A stretch of 64,000 nucleotides of DNA. Source: Flavobacterium bizetiae. GTDB lineage: Bacteria > Bacteroidota > Bacteroidia > Flavobacteriales > Flavobacteriaceae. The stretch is from the NCBI RefSeq assembly GCF_902804475.1, contig NZ_CADCSU010000040.1, positions 1 through 64,000 of the forward strand, read 5' to 3'. The notes under the pieces were generated by a model, which was not told where the DNA came from, did not search any database, and worked only from the letters and a program-made list of their open reading frames with translations. Position 1 is the stretch's first letter; each line of letters starts with the position of its first letter. A program made the position numbers and the translations under genes. This document shows, one piece after another, positions 17,461 to 26,722 of this stretch.

Positions 17461-19311
17461 TTACTCTACAGTAACTGATTTTGCTAAGTTACGTGGCTGA
17501 TCTACATTACAACCTCTCATTACAGCAATGTAGTATGAAAGCAACTGCAAAGGTATTGTTGTAATTAACGGAGATAGCGCATCTGAAGTCTCAGGAATCT
17601 CAATAACATAATCAGCTAACTCACGAACCTGAGTATCACCTTTAGTTACTACAGCGATAATTTTACCGCTTCTTGATTTAATCTCCTGAATATTACTCAC
17701 AATTTTATCATAGTGACCTTGTTTTGGCGCAATCACGATAACCGGCATATGCTCATCAATCAAAGCAATAGGACCGTGTTTCATCTCTGCAGCAGGATAA
17801 CCTTCTGCATGAATATAAGAGATCTCTTTAAGTTTAAGAGCTCCTTCTAATGCAACCGGGAAATTATATCCACGACCTAAATACAAACAATTTGGTGCAT
17901 CTTTAAAAGCTGCAGCAATCTCTTTTGCTCTGTCGTTCGTTTCTAATGCCTCAGCTACTTTTTCAGGGATTATCTCTAATTCTTGTAAGTAGGTATGGAA
18001 ATCAGTATTTGATAAAGTTCCTTTAGCTTTACCTAATCGCAATGCGATCATAGTTAAAACTGTAATTTGAGTTGTAAAAGCTTTTGTTGAAGCTACTCCA
18101 ATTTCAGGACCTGCGTGTGTATAAGCACCAGCATGACTTTCTCTTGAAATAGAAGATCCAACTACATTACAAACTCCAAAAACAAAAGCGCCGTTTTCTT
18201 TTGCTAATTTAATAGCCGCCATTGTATCTGCCGTTTCTCCAGATTGAGAAATCGCAATCACAACGTCGTTTTTGTTTATAATAGGATTTCTATATCTGAA
18301 TTCAGAAGCATATTCTACTTCAACAGGAATACGCGTAAATTCCTCAAAGATATATTCAGCGACTAAACCCGCATGCCATGAAGTACCACAAGCAACAATA
18401 ATTATTCTGTCGGCATTAAGAAATTTTTCCAAATTATCTTCAACACCAGCCATTTGAACAATTCCTTCATTCGCATGAAGTCTTCCTCTGTAAGTATCTT
18501 TTATAACACTTGGCTGCTCGTAGATTTCTTTAAGCATGAAGTGATCATAACCTCCTTTTTCGATCTGCTCCAAATTCATTTGAAGTTCCTGAATATAAGG
18601 ATCTACCAAAGAGTCATCTTTAATTTTTCTAACTTTAAGAGGCTTATGCAATCTAATGTTTGCCATTTCACCATCTTCAAGATAAATTGCATTCGAAGTA
18701 TATTCGATAAAAGGCGAAGCATCAGAAGCAATAAAATATTCTCCTTCACCAACACCAATTGCCAAAGGACTACCTAATCTTGCTGCAACAATTTCGTTTG
18801 GATTTTTTTTATCAAAAACAGCAATCGCATACGCTCCTACCACTTGATTTAAAGCAATCTGAACTGCTTTACCCAACTTAATTCCTTCTTTTTTCTGAAC
18901 TTCTTCAATTAAATTAACTAAAACTTCAGTATCTGTATCAGACTTAAATGTATACCCTCTTTTGATTAATTCTTCTTTAAGCGGCGCATAATTCTCAATG
19001 ATTCCATTGTGAATAATCACCAACTCTCCTGAATTAGAAAGGTGAGGATGTGAGTTTACATCGTTTGGTACACCATGTGTAGCCCAACGTGTATGCCCAA
19101 TTCCTATAGTTCCGTTTGTAGTAAAATTATCTTTTGCTTTAGCTTCAAGATCTAAAACTTTACCTTTTGTTTTACAAACTTTTATACCTGTTTCAGCATC
19201 ATATAGCATGACACCCGCACTATCATATCCTCTGTACTCGAGCCGCTTTAATCCTTTTATAACAATAGGATAGGCATCTCTATGACCGATATATCCAACA
19301 ATTCCACACAT
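17461..19311 (-). CDS. glmS: Glutamine-fructose-6-phosphate aminotransferase
   Basis: Makes glucosamine-6-phosphate for peptidoglycan and LPS. At 616 residues it is full length. The N-terminal glutaminase begins MCGIVGYIG with Cys2 as nucleophile; two SIS isomerase domains follow (ACGTSWHAG and AISQSGETADT; then LGRGYNFPVALEGALKLKE), and the C-terminal PRNLAKSVTVE is the conserved tail. The DUF4270 gene ends 9 bp upstream, so glmS is the last gene of a three-gene transcript. No glmS ribozyme is seen. Confidence 0.97.
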   Translation of the reverse strand: MCGIVGYIGHRDAYPIVIKGLKRLEYRGYDSAGVMLYDAETGIKVCKTKGKVLDLEAKAKDNFTTNGTIGIGHTRWATHGVPNDVNSHPHLSNSGELVIIHNGIIENYAPLKEELIKRGYTFKSDTDTEVLVNLIEEVQKKEGIKLGKAVQIALNQVVGAYAIAVFDKKNPNEIVAARLGSPLAIGVGEGEYFIASDASPFIEYTSNAIYLEDGEMANIRLHKPLKVRKIKDDSLVDPYIQELQMNLEQIEKGGYDHFMLKEIYEQPSVIKDTYRGRLHANEGIVQMAGVEDNLEKFLNADRIIIVACGTSWHAGLVAEYIFEEFTRIPVEVEYASEFRYRNPIINKNDVVIAISQSGETADTMAAIKLAKENGAFVFGVCNVVGSSISRESHAGAYTHAGPEIGVASTKAFTTQITVLTMIALRLGKAKGTLSNTDFHTYLQELEIIPEKVAEALETNDRAKEIAAAFKDAPNCLYLGRGYNFPVALEGALKLKEISYIHAEGYPAAEMKHGPIALIDEHMPVIVIAPKQGHYDKIVSNIQEIKSRSGKIIAVVTKGDTQVRELADYVIEIPETSDALSPLITTIPLQLLSYYIAVMRGCNVDQPRNLAKSVTVE

Positions 19312-19320
19312 ATATATTTA

Positions 19321-21033
19321 TTAATTTGGTTTCGTGTAGTAAATTTGCAGCTGAAGTCTTTTTGCATAGTTAGGATCTGTTGATGGAATATTTCCTCCAA
19401 ACAATACCGTTCCTAACGGACTCATAATCGAAGCTCTTGGAACTTCAGAGAAATAGTCATTTGGATTAGCCGGATCAATTAAAATTCTATTTTTTAATTT
19501 ACCTGAAGTTATTGTGTTTATATCTCCTGTAACTACCAAACCTAATTTCACATTTTTTACAGCTGCATCTTTTATTAAATTACGAACATGGCTCGTTAAT
19601 CTAATTTTGTACGTTGTACCTCTCTTTGTAGTAGCATCTAAATTAATTATACCACTATACACCGTTTTATTATAAGTACCATCAGTAGACCCATCTGTAG
19701 CATAATCTACAATTGGTATATTATTCACCAAATCATACAAATAGATTCTTTTTGGCTCCCAAATTCCCGCCATTTTATCAGAATCAATAGAGAAAACAAG
19801 ATTAGCCTCATTAGCTAGCCAGTTTTTATACTTCACATTATATCTGATTTCATCTAACTGATCTGAAACACCATTAGGCTTATTCTGCAAATTGCCCTGA
19901 TCATCATAACTTATTAAATCGGTCTTACTAAACAATTCAATTACAGCAAGCGAACCCTGACCTCCTCTTAAATAAAGTCTTTCATCTCCAACAGTTTTAT
20001 TAGGATTAGTTACTGCAGTAGTATAAGCAGGATTTTTAACATCATTATACAAATTTGCAGCAGCCCCGCTTAGATTAATAATCAAGGTTTTATCCTCCAT
20101 TGTATCTTCAGGATCTGTAGTTATAGCTGTTTTTGCTTTATACCTGATCGTGATTTTAGCATTATCATTTGCTTTGAAGAAATTCAACAAAGCCAAATTA
20201 GTCGGAAGACTACCAGATTTTTCTACTTTAAAATACAAACCTCTAAAATACTCCTGAAAAATAGTCGGAGAAGAAAGTTTTGATGCCGGAGCGTTAAGAA
20301 TTTTATCCTGGAAAAACTGTTTATTTAATTTTAAACGCATTTCCGGAGCAGTGTACGTATAAGTATATGTTTTTACAGTAGCATTAGCATCTACTACAGT
20401 TGAATCTTTTTTCTGTTGAAGATTACTAAAAAAGAACGCCTCATTTTGTGATACATCAGCAGCATCATTTAGTGGCTTACCTGTACTTGGATTAGGTATT
20501 TTATGCGAAAAAAAATCAGCATCCTGATCTGTATAATACAATTGAGCAAATTGAGAACCACTATCAAAATACGAAGAACGCATCTGAACACCAGACTCAT
20601 AAACACTCAACTTAAGTTTACCATTTGCCTTATCTCCATATATAGAGTCTAACGCATAAAAACTTCCCCCTTTAGGATCTGCTCCAGTTGCATGACTAAA
20701 ATAAGGAACACTTAAAACCACACTTTGTATTACAGGAGACTCACCAATAGTTGGTGCATTTGATTCTAAAGCAACCTGGCTAACAAAATTTGCCGTAGTG
20801 GTTCCAAAAACTCCGTTATCATAAATACCCAAACCATTAAGTGGCAATCCGTTTGACTGAACTGGAGTTACTTCCTGATTATACGCTACAACGGGATATT
20901 CTGTATGTTCAAGACCAAAATGGTCATCACCAATTAACCCCTCACCAATCGCATTAAAATCTTTATCGCAAGAATATAAAAGGACAACAGTTGCTACTAA
21001 TAGAATTTTCTTAATAAAAGAAGTATTATACAT
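19321..21033 (-). CDS. DUF4270 lipoprotein
   Basis: A 570-residue lipoprotein with lipobox Cys22 (VVLLYSCDKDF). The start DFNAIGEGLIGDDHFG and end (LGTVLFGGNIPSTDPNYAKRL..QIYYTKPN) are typical of the Bacteroidota DUF4270 family, which I know mainly from flavobacterial genomes. The body is beta-rich, without catalytic motifs. It lies between a glycogen-synthase N-domain gene (21 bp) and glmS (9 bp), a compact operon. Its role is unknown. Confidence 0.85.
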   Translation of the reverse strand: MYNTSFIKKILLVATVVLLYSCDKDFNAIGEGLIGDDHFGLEHTEYPVVAYNQEVTPVQSNGLPLNGLGIYDNGVFGTTTANFVSQVALESNAPTIGESPVIQSVVLSVPYFSHATGADPKGGSFYALDSIYGDKANGKLKLSVYESGVQMRSSYFDSGSQFAQLYYTDQDADFFSHKIPNPSTGKPLNDAADVSQNEAFFFSNLQQKKDSTVVDANATVKTYTYTYTAPEMRLKLNKQFFQDKILNAPASKLSSPTIFQEYFRGLYFKVEKSGSLPTNLALLNFFKANDNAKITIRYKAKTAITTDPEDTMEDKTLIINLSGAAANLYNDVKNPAYTTAVTNPNKTVGDERLYLRGGQGSLAVIELFSKTDLISYDDQGNLQNKPNGVSDQLDEIRYNVKYKNWLANEANLVFSIDSDKMAGIWEPKRIYLYDLVNNIPIVDYATDGSTDGTYNKTVYSGIINLDATTKRGTTYKIRLTSHVRNLIKDAAVKNVKLGLVVTGDINTITSGKLKNRILIDPANPNDYFSEVPRASIMSPLGTVLFGGNIPSTDPNYAKRLQLQIYYTKPN

Positions 21034-21054
21034 GTTTAATAATAATGTTAAAAT

Positions 21055-21861
21055 TTAAAGACCCATTGTTTTATAGAAATTTGTATACGCTTCAGCGAAT
21101 GCATCTTTCGTGGCGAAAGGTAAAAAAGGTTTTCCTGAAGATTCTATAAATTTTGTTAAACTTGGGGATACGTTTTCAGATGCTATAATTACAGCATCAG
21201 AGTGTAATATACTAGCCTTTAAGACATTTTCGTAATTAGGCGTTTCTAAATCAGAGATTGCCTCATGCGGCACACCATCAAATTTCACCTTATTAATCAT
21301 TTCTAAATCCAGATTTTCATCAAAAGACTGGCCGTAAACAGAAGTGACAATTTTGGTTTCAGAAAATAAAGCTTCATTTTTATAATAGTGCTTCATATAA
21401 ATAGGTAGCATCGCTGCCAACCAACCGTGCACGTGAATGATATCCGGAACCCAATTTAGCTTTTTCACCGTTTCAACAACTCCTTTAGCAAAAAATATTG
21501 CTCTTTCGTCATTATCAGGATACAAAACGCCTTCTTCGTCAGCAAAGGTTGCTTTACGTTTAAAATATTCATCGTTGTCAATAAAATAAACATGAATTCT
21601 CTCTTTTGGAATCGAAGCCACCTTGATAATCAATGGCATATCTAAGTCATTCACTACCAAATTCATTCCTGAAAGTCTAATAACTTCATGTAACTGGTGT
21701 CTTCTTTCGTTGATATTTCCATATCTTGGCATGAAAATTCTTATCTGACCTCCTTGATCGTTGATCATTTTTGGAACGTCATAAGACATTAAAGAAACCT
21801 CATTTTCAGCCAAATAAGGCACGACTTCAGATGATACATATAATATCCTCTTATCTTTCAT
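21055..21861 (-). CDS. Glycogen/starch synthase N-terminal (GT5) domain protein
   Basis: A 268-residue protein that matches only the first half of glycogen synthase. It begins ILYVSSEVVPYL and has FMPRYGNINERR and DIIHVHGWLAAMLPIY, all features of the GT5 acceptor domain. The normal KxGGL ADP-glucose loop reads ENEVSLMSYDVP, so the GG is lost, and the whole GT1-like C-terminal catalytic half is absent. It is unlikely to make glycogen alone. It stands first in the operon with DUF4270 and glmS; a regulatory or sugar-sensing role is possible. Confidence 0.8.
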   Translation of the reverse strand: MKDKRILYVSSEVVPYLAENEVSLMSYDVPKMINDQGGQIRIFMPRYGNINERRHQLHEVIRLSGMNLVVNDLDMPLIIKVASIPKERIHVYFIDNDEYFKRKATFADEEGVLYPDNDERAIFFAKGVVETVKKLNWVPDIIHVHGWLAAMLPIYMKHYYKNEALFSETKIVTSVYGQSFDENLDLEMINKVKFDGVPHEAISDLETPNYENVLKASILHSDAVIIASENVSPSLTKFIESSGKPFLPFATKDAFAEAYTNFYKTMGL

Positions 21862-21899
21862 AATAGTATTTTACTTAATTTTTGGTAATAAAAACGTTG

Positions 21900-21907
21900 C
21901 AAAATTA
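21900..21907 (-). promoter_or_regulatory. TAATTTTG -7 box for the GT5-DUF4270-glmS operon
   Basis: CAAAATTA on the plus strand, 38 bp before the start at 21861. It shares the divergent spacer with panC. Confidence 0.45.
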
Positions 21908-21938
21908 CAAAAATTTATGCAGTTTATAACTAATATAT

Positions 21939-21946
21939 TATGTTTG
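21939..21946 (+). promoter_or_regulatory. TATGTTTG -7 box of panC
   Basis: Matches TAnnTTTG. It overlaps the upstream in-frame ATG at 21940, so transcription would begin after that ATG. This decides for the start at 21970. Confidence 0.5.
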
Positions 21947-21969
21947 CACTAAATTTTAATAATACTGCC

Positions 21970-22818
21970 ATGCATATTTTCTACGGTAAAGTAGCTTTGA
22001 TAGCCTATTTAAAAACTATCAAAACCGCAAATTCAACCATCGGATTTGTACCAACAATGGGCGCTTTACACCAAGGTCATCTGGCGTTAATGCAAAGATC
22101 AATAAAAGAAAACGACGACACCGTTGTAAGTATTTTCGTTAACCCAACGCAATTTAACAATCCTGAAGATCTTGAAAAATATCCAAGAACACTTGAAGAA
22201 GACGTAAAAAAAATGCGAAATTTAAGTGACAAAATGATTCTTTATGCTCCATCTGTAGATGATATTTACGAAGGACACACCATATCGCAATCTTTTGACT
22301 TTGACGGATTAGAAAATCAAATGGAAGGCAAGTTCAGACCAGGACATTTTAATGGTGTTGGAACGATAGTAAAACGTTTGTTCGAAATTGTAACTCCAAC
22401 CAATGCTTATTTTGGAGAAAAAGACTTTCAGCAATTGCAGATTGTTAAAAAAATGGTCGAAAAAACGCATTTACCTGTAAATGTTGTGGGTTGTCCTATT
22501 TTCAGAGAAGACAATCAACTGGCGATGAGCTCAAGAAACGAGCGATTAACTCCTGAAGAAAGAAAAGAAGCTTCTATAATTTATAAAGTTCTGACAGAAG
22601 CCAGAGAAATATTTCAAACCGGTACTCCGGAAGAAACCATTCAATTTGTCGAAAATTCTTTCAAAGACAATGAGCGTTTTGAATTAGAATATTTCGTAAT
22701 TGCTGACGAATCTACATTATTACCTATCGATCATAAAAGTAAAGACAAAAACTACCGTGCATTTATAGCGGTATTTGTTAATTCTATAAGGTTGATTGAC
22801 ACCATTTCATTAAATTAA
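21970..22818 (+). CDS. panC: Pantothenate synthetase
   Basis: ATP-dependent ligase of pantoate and beta-alanine, the last step of pantothenate synthesis. From this start the protein has 282 residues, the family norm, and the HxGH signature region GFVPTMGALHQGHLALM sits near residue 28 as in homologues. Also seen are FVNPTQFN, PGHFNGVGTIV, FGEKDFQQL and the KMSKS-like MSSRNERL. The in-frame ATG at 21940 lies in a promoter-like box and is less likely. panD follows after 14 bp, so the two enzymes that need beta-alanine are together. panB is not here. Confidence 0.95.
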   Translation: MHIFYGKVALIAYLKTIKTANSTIGFVPTMGALHQGHLALMQRSIKENDDTVVSIFVNPTQFNNPEDLEKYPRTLEEDVKKMRNLSDKMILYAPSVDDIYEGHTISQSFDFDGLENQMEGKFRPGHFNGVGTIVKRLFEIVTPTNAYFGEKDFQQLQIVKKMVEKTHLPVNVVGCPIFREDNQLAMSSRNERLTPEERKEASIIYKVLTEAREIFQTGTPEETIQFVENSFKDNERFELEYFVIADESTLLPIDHKSKDKNYRAFIAVFVNSIRLIDTISLN

Positions 22819-22828
22819 TTTACCTTTG
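22796..22828 (+). promoter_or_regulatory. Own promoter of panD inside the end of panC
   Basis: A TTG at 22796 and TACCTTTG at 22821-22828 are 22 bp apart, in the 17-23 bp range of Bacteroidota promoters. The box ends 4 bp before the panD ATG, so a nearly leaderless transcript is predicted. Confidence 0.5.
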
Positions 22829-22832
22829 CAGC

Positions 22833-23183
22833 ATGCAAATTCAAGTTATAAAATCAAAAATTCATCGAGTTAAAGTAACCGGTGCCGATTTAAATTATAT
22901 TGGCAGTATTACTATTGATGAAACCTTACTCGAGGCTTCAAACATTATTGAAGGTGAGAAAGTATCTATTGTAAATATCAATAATGGCGAACGCTTTGAA
23001 ACTTACGCTATAAAGGGAGAGAAAAATTCAGGCGAAATTACCCTGAACGGACCTGCTGCCAGAAAAGTTCAAAAAGACGACATCATTATCATTATATCCT
23101 ATGCAACCTTGGAATTTGAAGAGGCAAAAACCTTCAAACCATGGATCATTTTCCCTAATGAAAACGATAATTCGCTAACTTAA
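22833..23183 (+). CDS. panD: Aspartate 1-decarboxylase proenzyme
   Basis: Makes beta-alanine for panC. 116 residues, the family norm. The self-processing site is Gly24-Ser25 (YIGS), from which the pyruvoyl group forms; Lys9 and Tyr58 equivalents and LNGPAARKVQKDD, which carries the LNGAAAR-type motif, are present. It lies 14 bp after panC and seems to have a promoter of its own. The C-terminal FKPWIIFPNENDNS is a little longer than in E. coli. Confidence 0.96.
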   Translation: MQIQVIKSKIHRVKVTGADLNYIGSITIDETLLEASNIIEGEKVSIVNINNGERFETYAIKGEKNSGEITLNGPAARKVQKDDIIIIISYATLEFEEAKTFKPWIIFPNENDNSLT

Positions 23184-23385
23184 GCTTTCCTTTTACACCT
23201 TAATAATACCACTGTTTGTCAAAATTATTTTTGAACAAAGAAGATTTCTTTTGCTTAAATCAAAAAGATTTAAGCCCGTAAGTTCATTGCTTTATTTTAA
23301 ATTCCTACAGTAACAAAAAAGCAAATAAAGTATTATATTGCTACACTATTTCAATACTTTTTAATTCACTGAAATGCCCCAAATC

Positions 23386-24540
23386 ATGAAAAAAGTTTAC
23401 TTACTGCTTACCTTAATTTCCTTTTCTGTCTTTTCGCAGAAAACATTCGACAACATCAAATCTGCAAAACTTGGTGCAGAAAGAAGAATCACCATTGGAC
23501 TTCCTGAATCGTACGAAGCCAATCCCGACAAAAAATATCCTGTTTTATACTTATTAGATGGCGATTATTTGTTTGATCCTTTTTCAGGAGCTTTAAGTTA
23601 TGGTTCTTATTGGGGAGATTTACCTGAAGTTATTATTATTGGTGTTCATCAAAATAAAAATGACGAACGCGAAGACGACACAACTGTCGATCAAAGCACC
23701 GGGCTTCCATTTGAAAAAGGAGCCGACTTTTTTGAATTTATCGGAGCTGAGTTAGTACCCTATATCGAAAAAAAATACCGTACATCGCCTTTTAAAATTA
23801 TTGCAGGACATGATGTAACGGCAAGTTTTATTAATTTCTATTTGTATAAAGAAAAACCTCTTTTTAATGCGTACATTTCTTTTAGCCCTGAATTGGCCAA
23901 TAAAATGGAAGTTAGAATACCAGAGAAACTTGCTAAACTAACAGAACCTTTATTTTATTATTTATCTGCAGCAGACGGAGACAATAAAAAAATTAAAGAG
24001 CCTATAGAAAAATTAGACAGTAATATTAAAATCGCAAATAATCCGTTAGTAAATTACAAATACGATTTGTTTAAAGGCACAACACATTATACGCAGGTTT
24101 TACACGCGATACCAAGTGCTTTATATCAAATATTTGAAGTTTACAGACCAATCAACTCTGCTGAATACAATAATAAAATTGCAATTCTTGAAACCGGTTA
24201 TGCTGATTATCTGGAAAACAAATACAATGTAATGTCTAAAGTTCTGGGAGTTCAGATTCCGGTAAGAATGAGCGACTTTAAAGTTATCGAAACTTTAATT
24301 TTGAAAAAGAATGCTTATGATGAATTAGGCAAAATGGCCGAAATTGGAAATGTAAATTATCCAAAAGCCATGTTAGGAGAATACGAATTAGGATTGATGT
24401 ATGAAAAAATGGGAGATCCTAAAAGAGCTTCAAAAAAATATCAAAATGCTTCGCAAATGGAGCCAATTGGCGATTTAAACAAAGATTTGATGTACGAGAA
24501 AATCGACCAAATGAAAACACTAGAAAAAACAGGAAAATAA
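23386..24540 (+). CDS. Alpha/beta-hydrolase-fold exported protein with Asp at the nucleophile site
   Basis: A 384-residue protein. I chose the ATG giving MKKVYLLLTLISFSVFSQ, a signal peptide, over the ATG 12 bp earlier. It has the esterase-D/Fes-like layout: RRITIGLPESY, YPVLYLLDGDYLF, then the nucleophile elbow. The elbow, normally GHSxGG, reads GHDVTA (141-146), so Ser is replaced by Asp143 and the oxyanion glycines are lost. A TPR-like C-terminus follows (about 320-375: AMLGEYELGLMYEKMGD, RASKKYQNASQ). It is probably not an ester hydrolase. It overlaps radA by 1 bp (TAATG). Confidence 0.75.
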   Translation: MKKVYLLLTLISFSVFSQKTFDNIKSAKLGAERRITIGLPESYEANPDKKYPVLYLLDGDYLFDPFSGALSYGSYWGDLPEVIIIGVHQNKNDEREDDTTVDQSTGLPFEKGADFFEFIGAELVPYIEKKYRTSPFKIIAGHDVTASFINFYLYKEKPLFNAYISFSPELANKMEVRIPEKLAKLTEPLFYYLSAADGDNKKIKEPIEKLDSNIKIANNPLVNYKYDLFKGTTHYTQVLHAIPSALYQIFEVYRPINSAEYNNKIAILETGYADYLENKYNVMSKVLGVQIPVRMSDFKVIETLILKKNAYDELGKMAEIGNVNYPKAMLGEYELGLMYEKMGDPKRASKKYQNASQMEPIGDLNKDLMYEKIDQMKTLEKTGK

Positions 24541-25901
24541 TGTCTAAAGTTAAAACTTCATTTTTTTGCCAGAATTGCGGCACCCAATATGCCAAATGGC
24601 AAGGACAATGCAACGCCTGCAAAGAATGGAATACTATTGCAGAAGAAATTATTCAAAAGCAGGAAAAAGTGGCCTGGAAAAGCGAACCAACACCAACTGG
24701 TAAAGCGCCGCGTCCACTTAAAATTAATGAAATTGATTCGACTCAGGAAATCCGTATGGACACTACTGATGGCGAATTGAACCGTGTTTTGGGTGGTGGA
24801 ATTGTTCCGGGATCTCTAACACTTTTGGGTGGTGAACCGGGAATTGGAAAAAGTACACTTTTACTTCAAATCTCATTAAAATTACCTTATAAAACTTTAT
24901 ATGTTTCCGGTGAAGAAAGCCAGAAACAAATAAAAATGCGTGCCGAAAGAATCACGCCAGCCAGCGAAAATTGTTATATCCTTACGGAAACAAAAACACA
25001 GAATATCTTTAAACAAATTGAAGCGATTCAGCCTGAAATTGTCATTATCGACTCGATTCAGACTTTGCATACAGATTATATAGAGTCAACCGCCGGAAGT
25101 ATTTCTCAGATTAGAGAAACTACCGCTGAATTGATCAAGTTTGCGAAAGAAACTAATATTCCGGTTATTTTAATTGGACATATTACGAAAGATGGAAACA
25201 TCGCCGGACCAAAAATCCTGGAACATATGGTTGATACCGTTTTGCAGTTTGAAGGCGATCGAAATCACGTATATAGAATTTTACGTTCGCTAAAAAACCG
25301 TTTTGGTTCTACGGCTGAATTAGGAATTTACGAAATGTTAGGAAGCGGATTAAGAGAAGTTTCTAATCCGTCAGAAATATTGATTTCGCACAAAGACGAA
25401 GAAATGTCAGGAACTGCAATTGCTACAACTATGGAAGGCATGCGTCCGTTAATGATCGAAATACAATCGTTGGTAAGTACTGCAGTTTACGGAACTCCGC
25501 AACGAAGCACAACGGGTTACAATGCCAAAAGATTAAATATGATTTTGGCTGTTTTAGAAAAAAGAGCTGGATTTCGTTTAGGCGCAAAAGATGTCTTTTT
25601 GAATGTAACAGGAGGGATTTCTGTTGATGATCCTGCAATTGACCTGGCCGTTGTTGCCGCCATTTTATCATCAAACGAAGATATTCCGGTAACAAAAGGT
25701 TTCTGTTTTGCCGGTGAAGTTGGACTTTCGGGAGAAATTCGTCCCGTAAATCGTGTAGATCAGAGAATTCAGGAAGCCGAGAAATTAGGGTTTACGACTA
25801 TCTTTGTGTCTAAATACAATAAAATTGCTTTAAAAAACACCGGAATCAAGATTGAGCTTGTTGCCAAAATTGAAGATGTGGCAGGTATTCTTTTTGGATA
25901 A
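24540..25901 (+). CDS. radA: DNA repair protein RadA
   Basis: RecA-like helicase helping branch migration in recombination, 453 residues. It has an N-terminal C4 zinc finger (FFCQNCGTQYAKWQGQCNAC), Walker A GGEPGIGKST, Walker B EIVIIDSIQT, the RadA-specific KNRFG motif in LKNRFGSTAELG, and a Lon-like C-terminal domain (GGISVDDPAIDLAV, SGEIRPVNRVDQRI). Start and upstream stop share one base, implying coupled translation with the hydrolase-like gene. A strong terminator follows. Confidence 0.96.
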   Translation: MSKVKTSFFCQNCGTQYAKWQGQCNACKEWNTIAEEIIQKQEKVAWKSEPTPTGKAPRPLKINEIDSTQEIRMDTTDGELNRVLGGGIVPGSLTLLGGEPGIGKSTLLLQISLKLPYKTLYVSGEESQKQIKMRAERITPASENCYILTETKTQNIFKQIEAIQPEIVIIDSIQTLHTDYIESTAGSISQIRETTAELIKFAKETNIPVILIGHITKDGNIAGPKILEHMVDTVLQFEGDRNHVYRILRSLKNRFGSTAELGIYEMLGSGLREVSNPSEILISHKDEEMSGTAIATTMEGMRPLMIEIQSLVSTAVYGTPQRSTTGYNAKRLNMILAVLEKRAGFRLGAKDVFLNVTGGISVDDPAIDLAVVAAILSSNEDIPVTKGFCFAGEVGLSGEIRPVNRVDQRIQEAEKLGFTTIFVSKYNKIALKNTGIKIELVAKIEDVAGILFG

Positions 25902-25919
25902 AACCACACTATTATATTA

Positions 25920-25975
25920 AAAAAATCTCGCTCACGAACATCAATTTAATGAATGTACATGAGCGAGATTTTTTT
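25920..25975. terminator. Bidirectional terminator between radA and a lipoprotein gene
   Basis: A 15-bp stem (25920-25934 with 25960-25974) including TCTCGCTCA, with A and T runs, between convergent genes. Confidence 0.9.
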
Positions 25976-25990
25976 ATAAAGTAACTTCTA

Positions 25991-26467
25991 CTATCTTAAA
26001 ACTCTAAAACTTCCTTCTGTAACAGTAAATGTCTGTTCTCCTGAAGTTCCCGTAAAAGTAAATGTACCTTCAATTATTTTATCATCAACAGCGGTAATAT
26101 TTATTTTTCCAGATTTAGCATTCGCATTCTTTATTGCAGGCATAAAACTAAAAGACGCTTGATAAGTAGTCTCCATATTTGATAAATCATATACAATGTC
26201 ATGACTCCCTTTAGTAACATTCAAAGGCGTCCATAATGAGATTTTTTTGTACGTGTTATCAATTCCCGTACTTCCCATAATATTCATGTTTAACGAAGAC
26301 ATAACGCCAGGCTCAAAATTGTATACTGTCCCATTGTAGGTGAATTTGATAAATTCTTCCTGACTTTCCGGAGTTTCTTCATCATCAGAATCATTACTAC
26401 TACATGACGCTAACACCATTGCACAAATAGCAAAAGACAAGAACATAATTTTTTTAAAAATTTTCAT
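25991..26467 (-). CDS. Hypothetical lipoprotein
   Basis: A 158-residue lipoprotein: MKIFKKIMFLSFAICAMVLA followed by SCSSNDSDDEE, with Cys22 as the acylated residue, then an acidic linker typical of surface-exposed lipoproteins. The remaining ~120 residues are predicted beta-rich (FIKFTYNGTVYNFEPG; IIEGTFTFTGTSGEQTFTVTEG). The second half resembles small beta-sandwich lipoproteins common in Flavobacterium. Function unknown. A TATATTTG box lies 28 bp upstream of its start. Confidence 0.75.
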   Translation of the reverse strand: MKIFKKIMFLSFAICAMVLASCSSNDSDDEETPESQEEFIKFTYNGTVYNFEPGVMSSLNMNIMGSTGIDNTYKKISLWTPLNVTKGSHDIVYDLSNMETTYQASFSFMPAIKNANAKSGKINITAVDDKIIEGTFTFTGTSGEQTFTVTEGSFRVLR

Positions 26468-26495
26468 TGGTTTGATTTTAGTATTATTTAATGAG

Positions 26496-26503
26496 CAAAT
26501 ATA
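26496..26503 (-). promoter_or_regulatory. TATATTTG -7 box of the lipoprotein gene
   Basis: CAAATATA on the plus strand, 28 bp before the start at 26467. Confidence 0.45.
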
Positions 26504-26680
26504 TATTGTGTAAATTGTAAAACTTTACGGCTTTTCTCAATTTGGACGCGAAACCATAAATTTCTTCTATTATTAAAAAAAGCAAAAAACACAATAACAA
26601 CAGAATCAAATCTTTAGAACATTATAAAAAATTTACAAGTAAAACTTTATAAGCTGATAAATTTAAATTTAAATTTACAC

Positions 26681-26688
26681 TAGATTTG
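26681..26688 (+). promoter_or_regulatory. TAGATTTG -7 box of the GT51 fusion gene
   Basis: TAnnTTTG match 34 bp before the ATG at 26723. No clear TTG -33. Confidence 0.4.
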
Positions 26689-26722
26689 AAAAGCGAAAAA
26701 TTTCGAATACCAATCTCCATTT

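Noticed and set aside
17412..19320. glmS ribozyme or biotin/pantothenate riboswitch
   Set aside because: The spacers before glmS, bioF and panC are too short or lack the expected conserved parts.
21940..21969. ATG at 21940 as panC start
   Set aside because: It lies within the TATGTTTG promoter-like box and would add residues unlike PanC.
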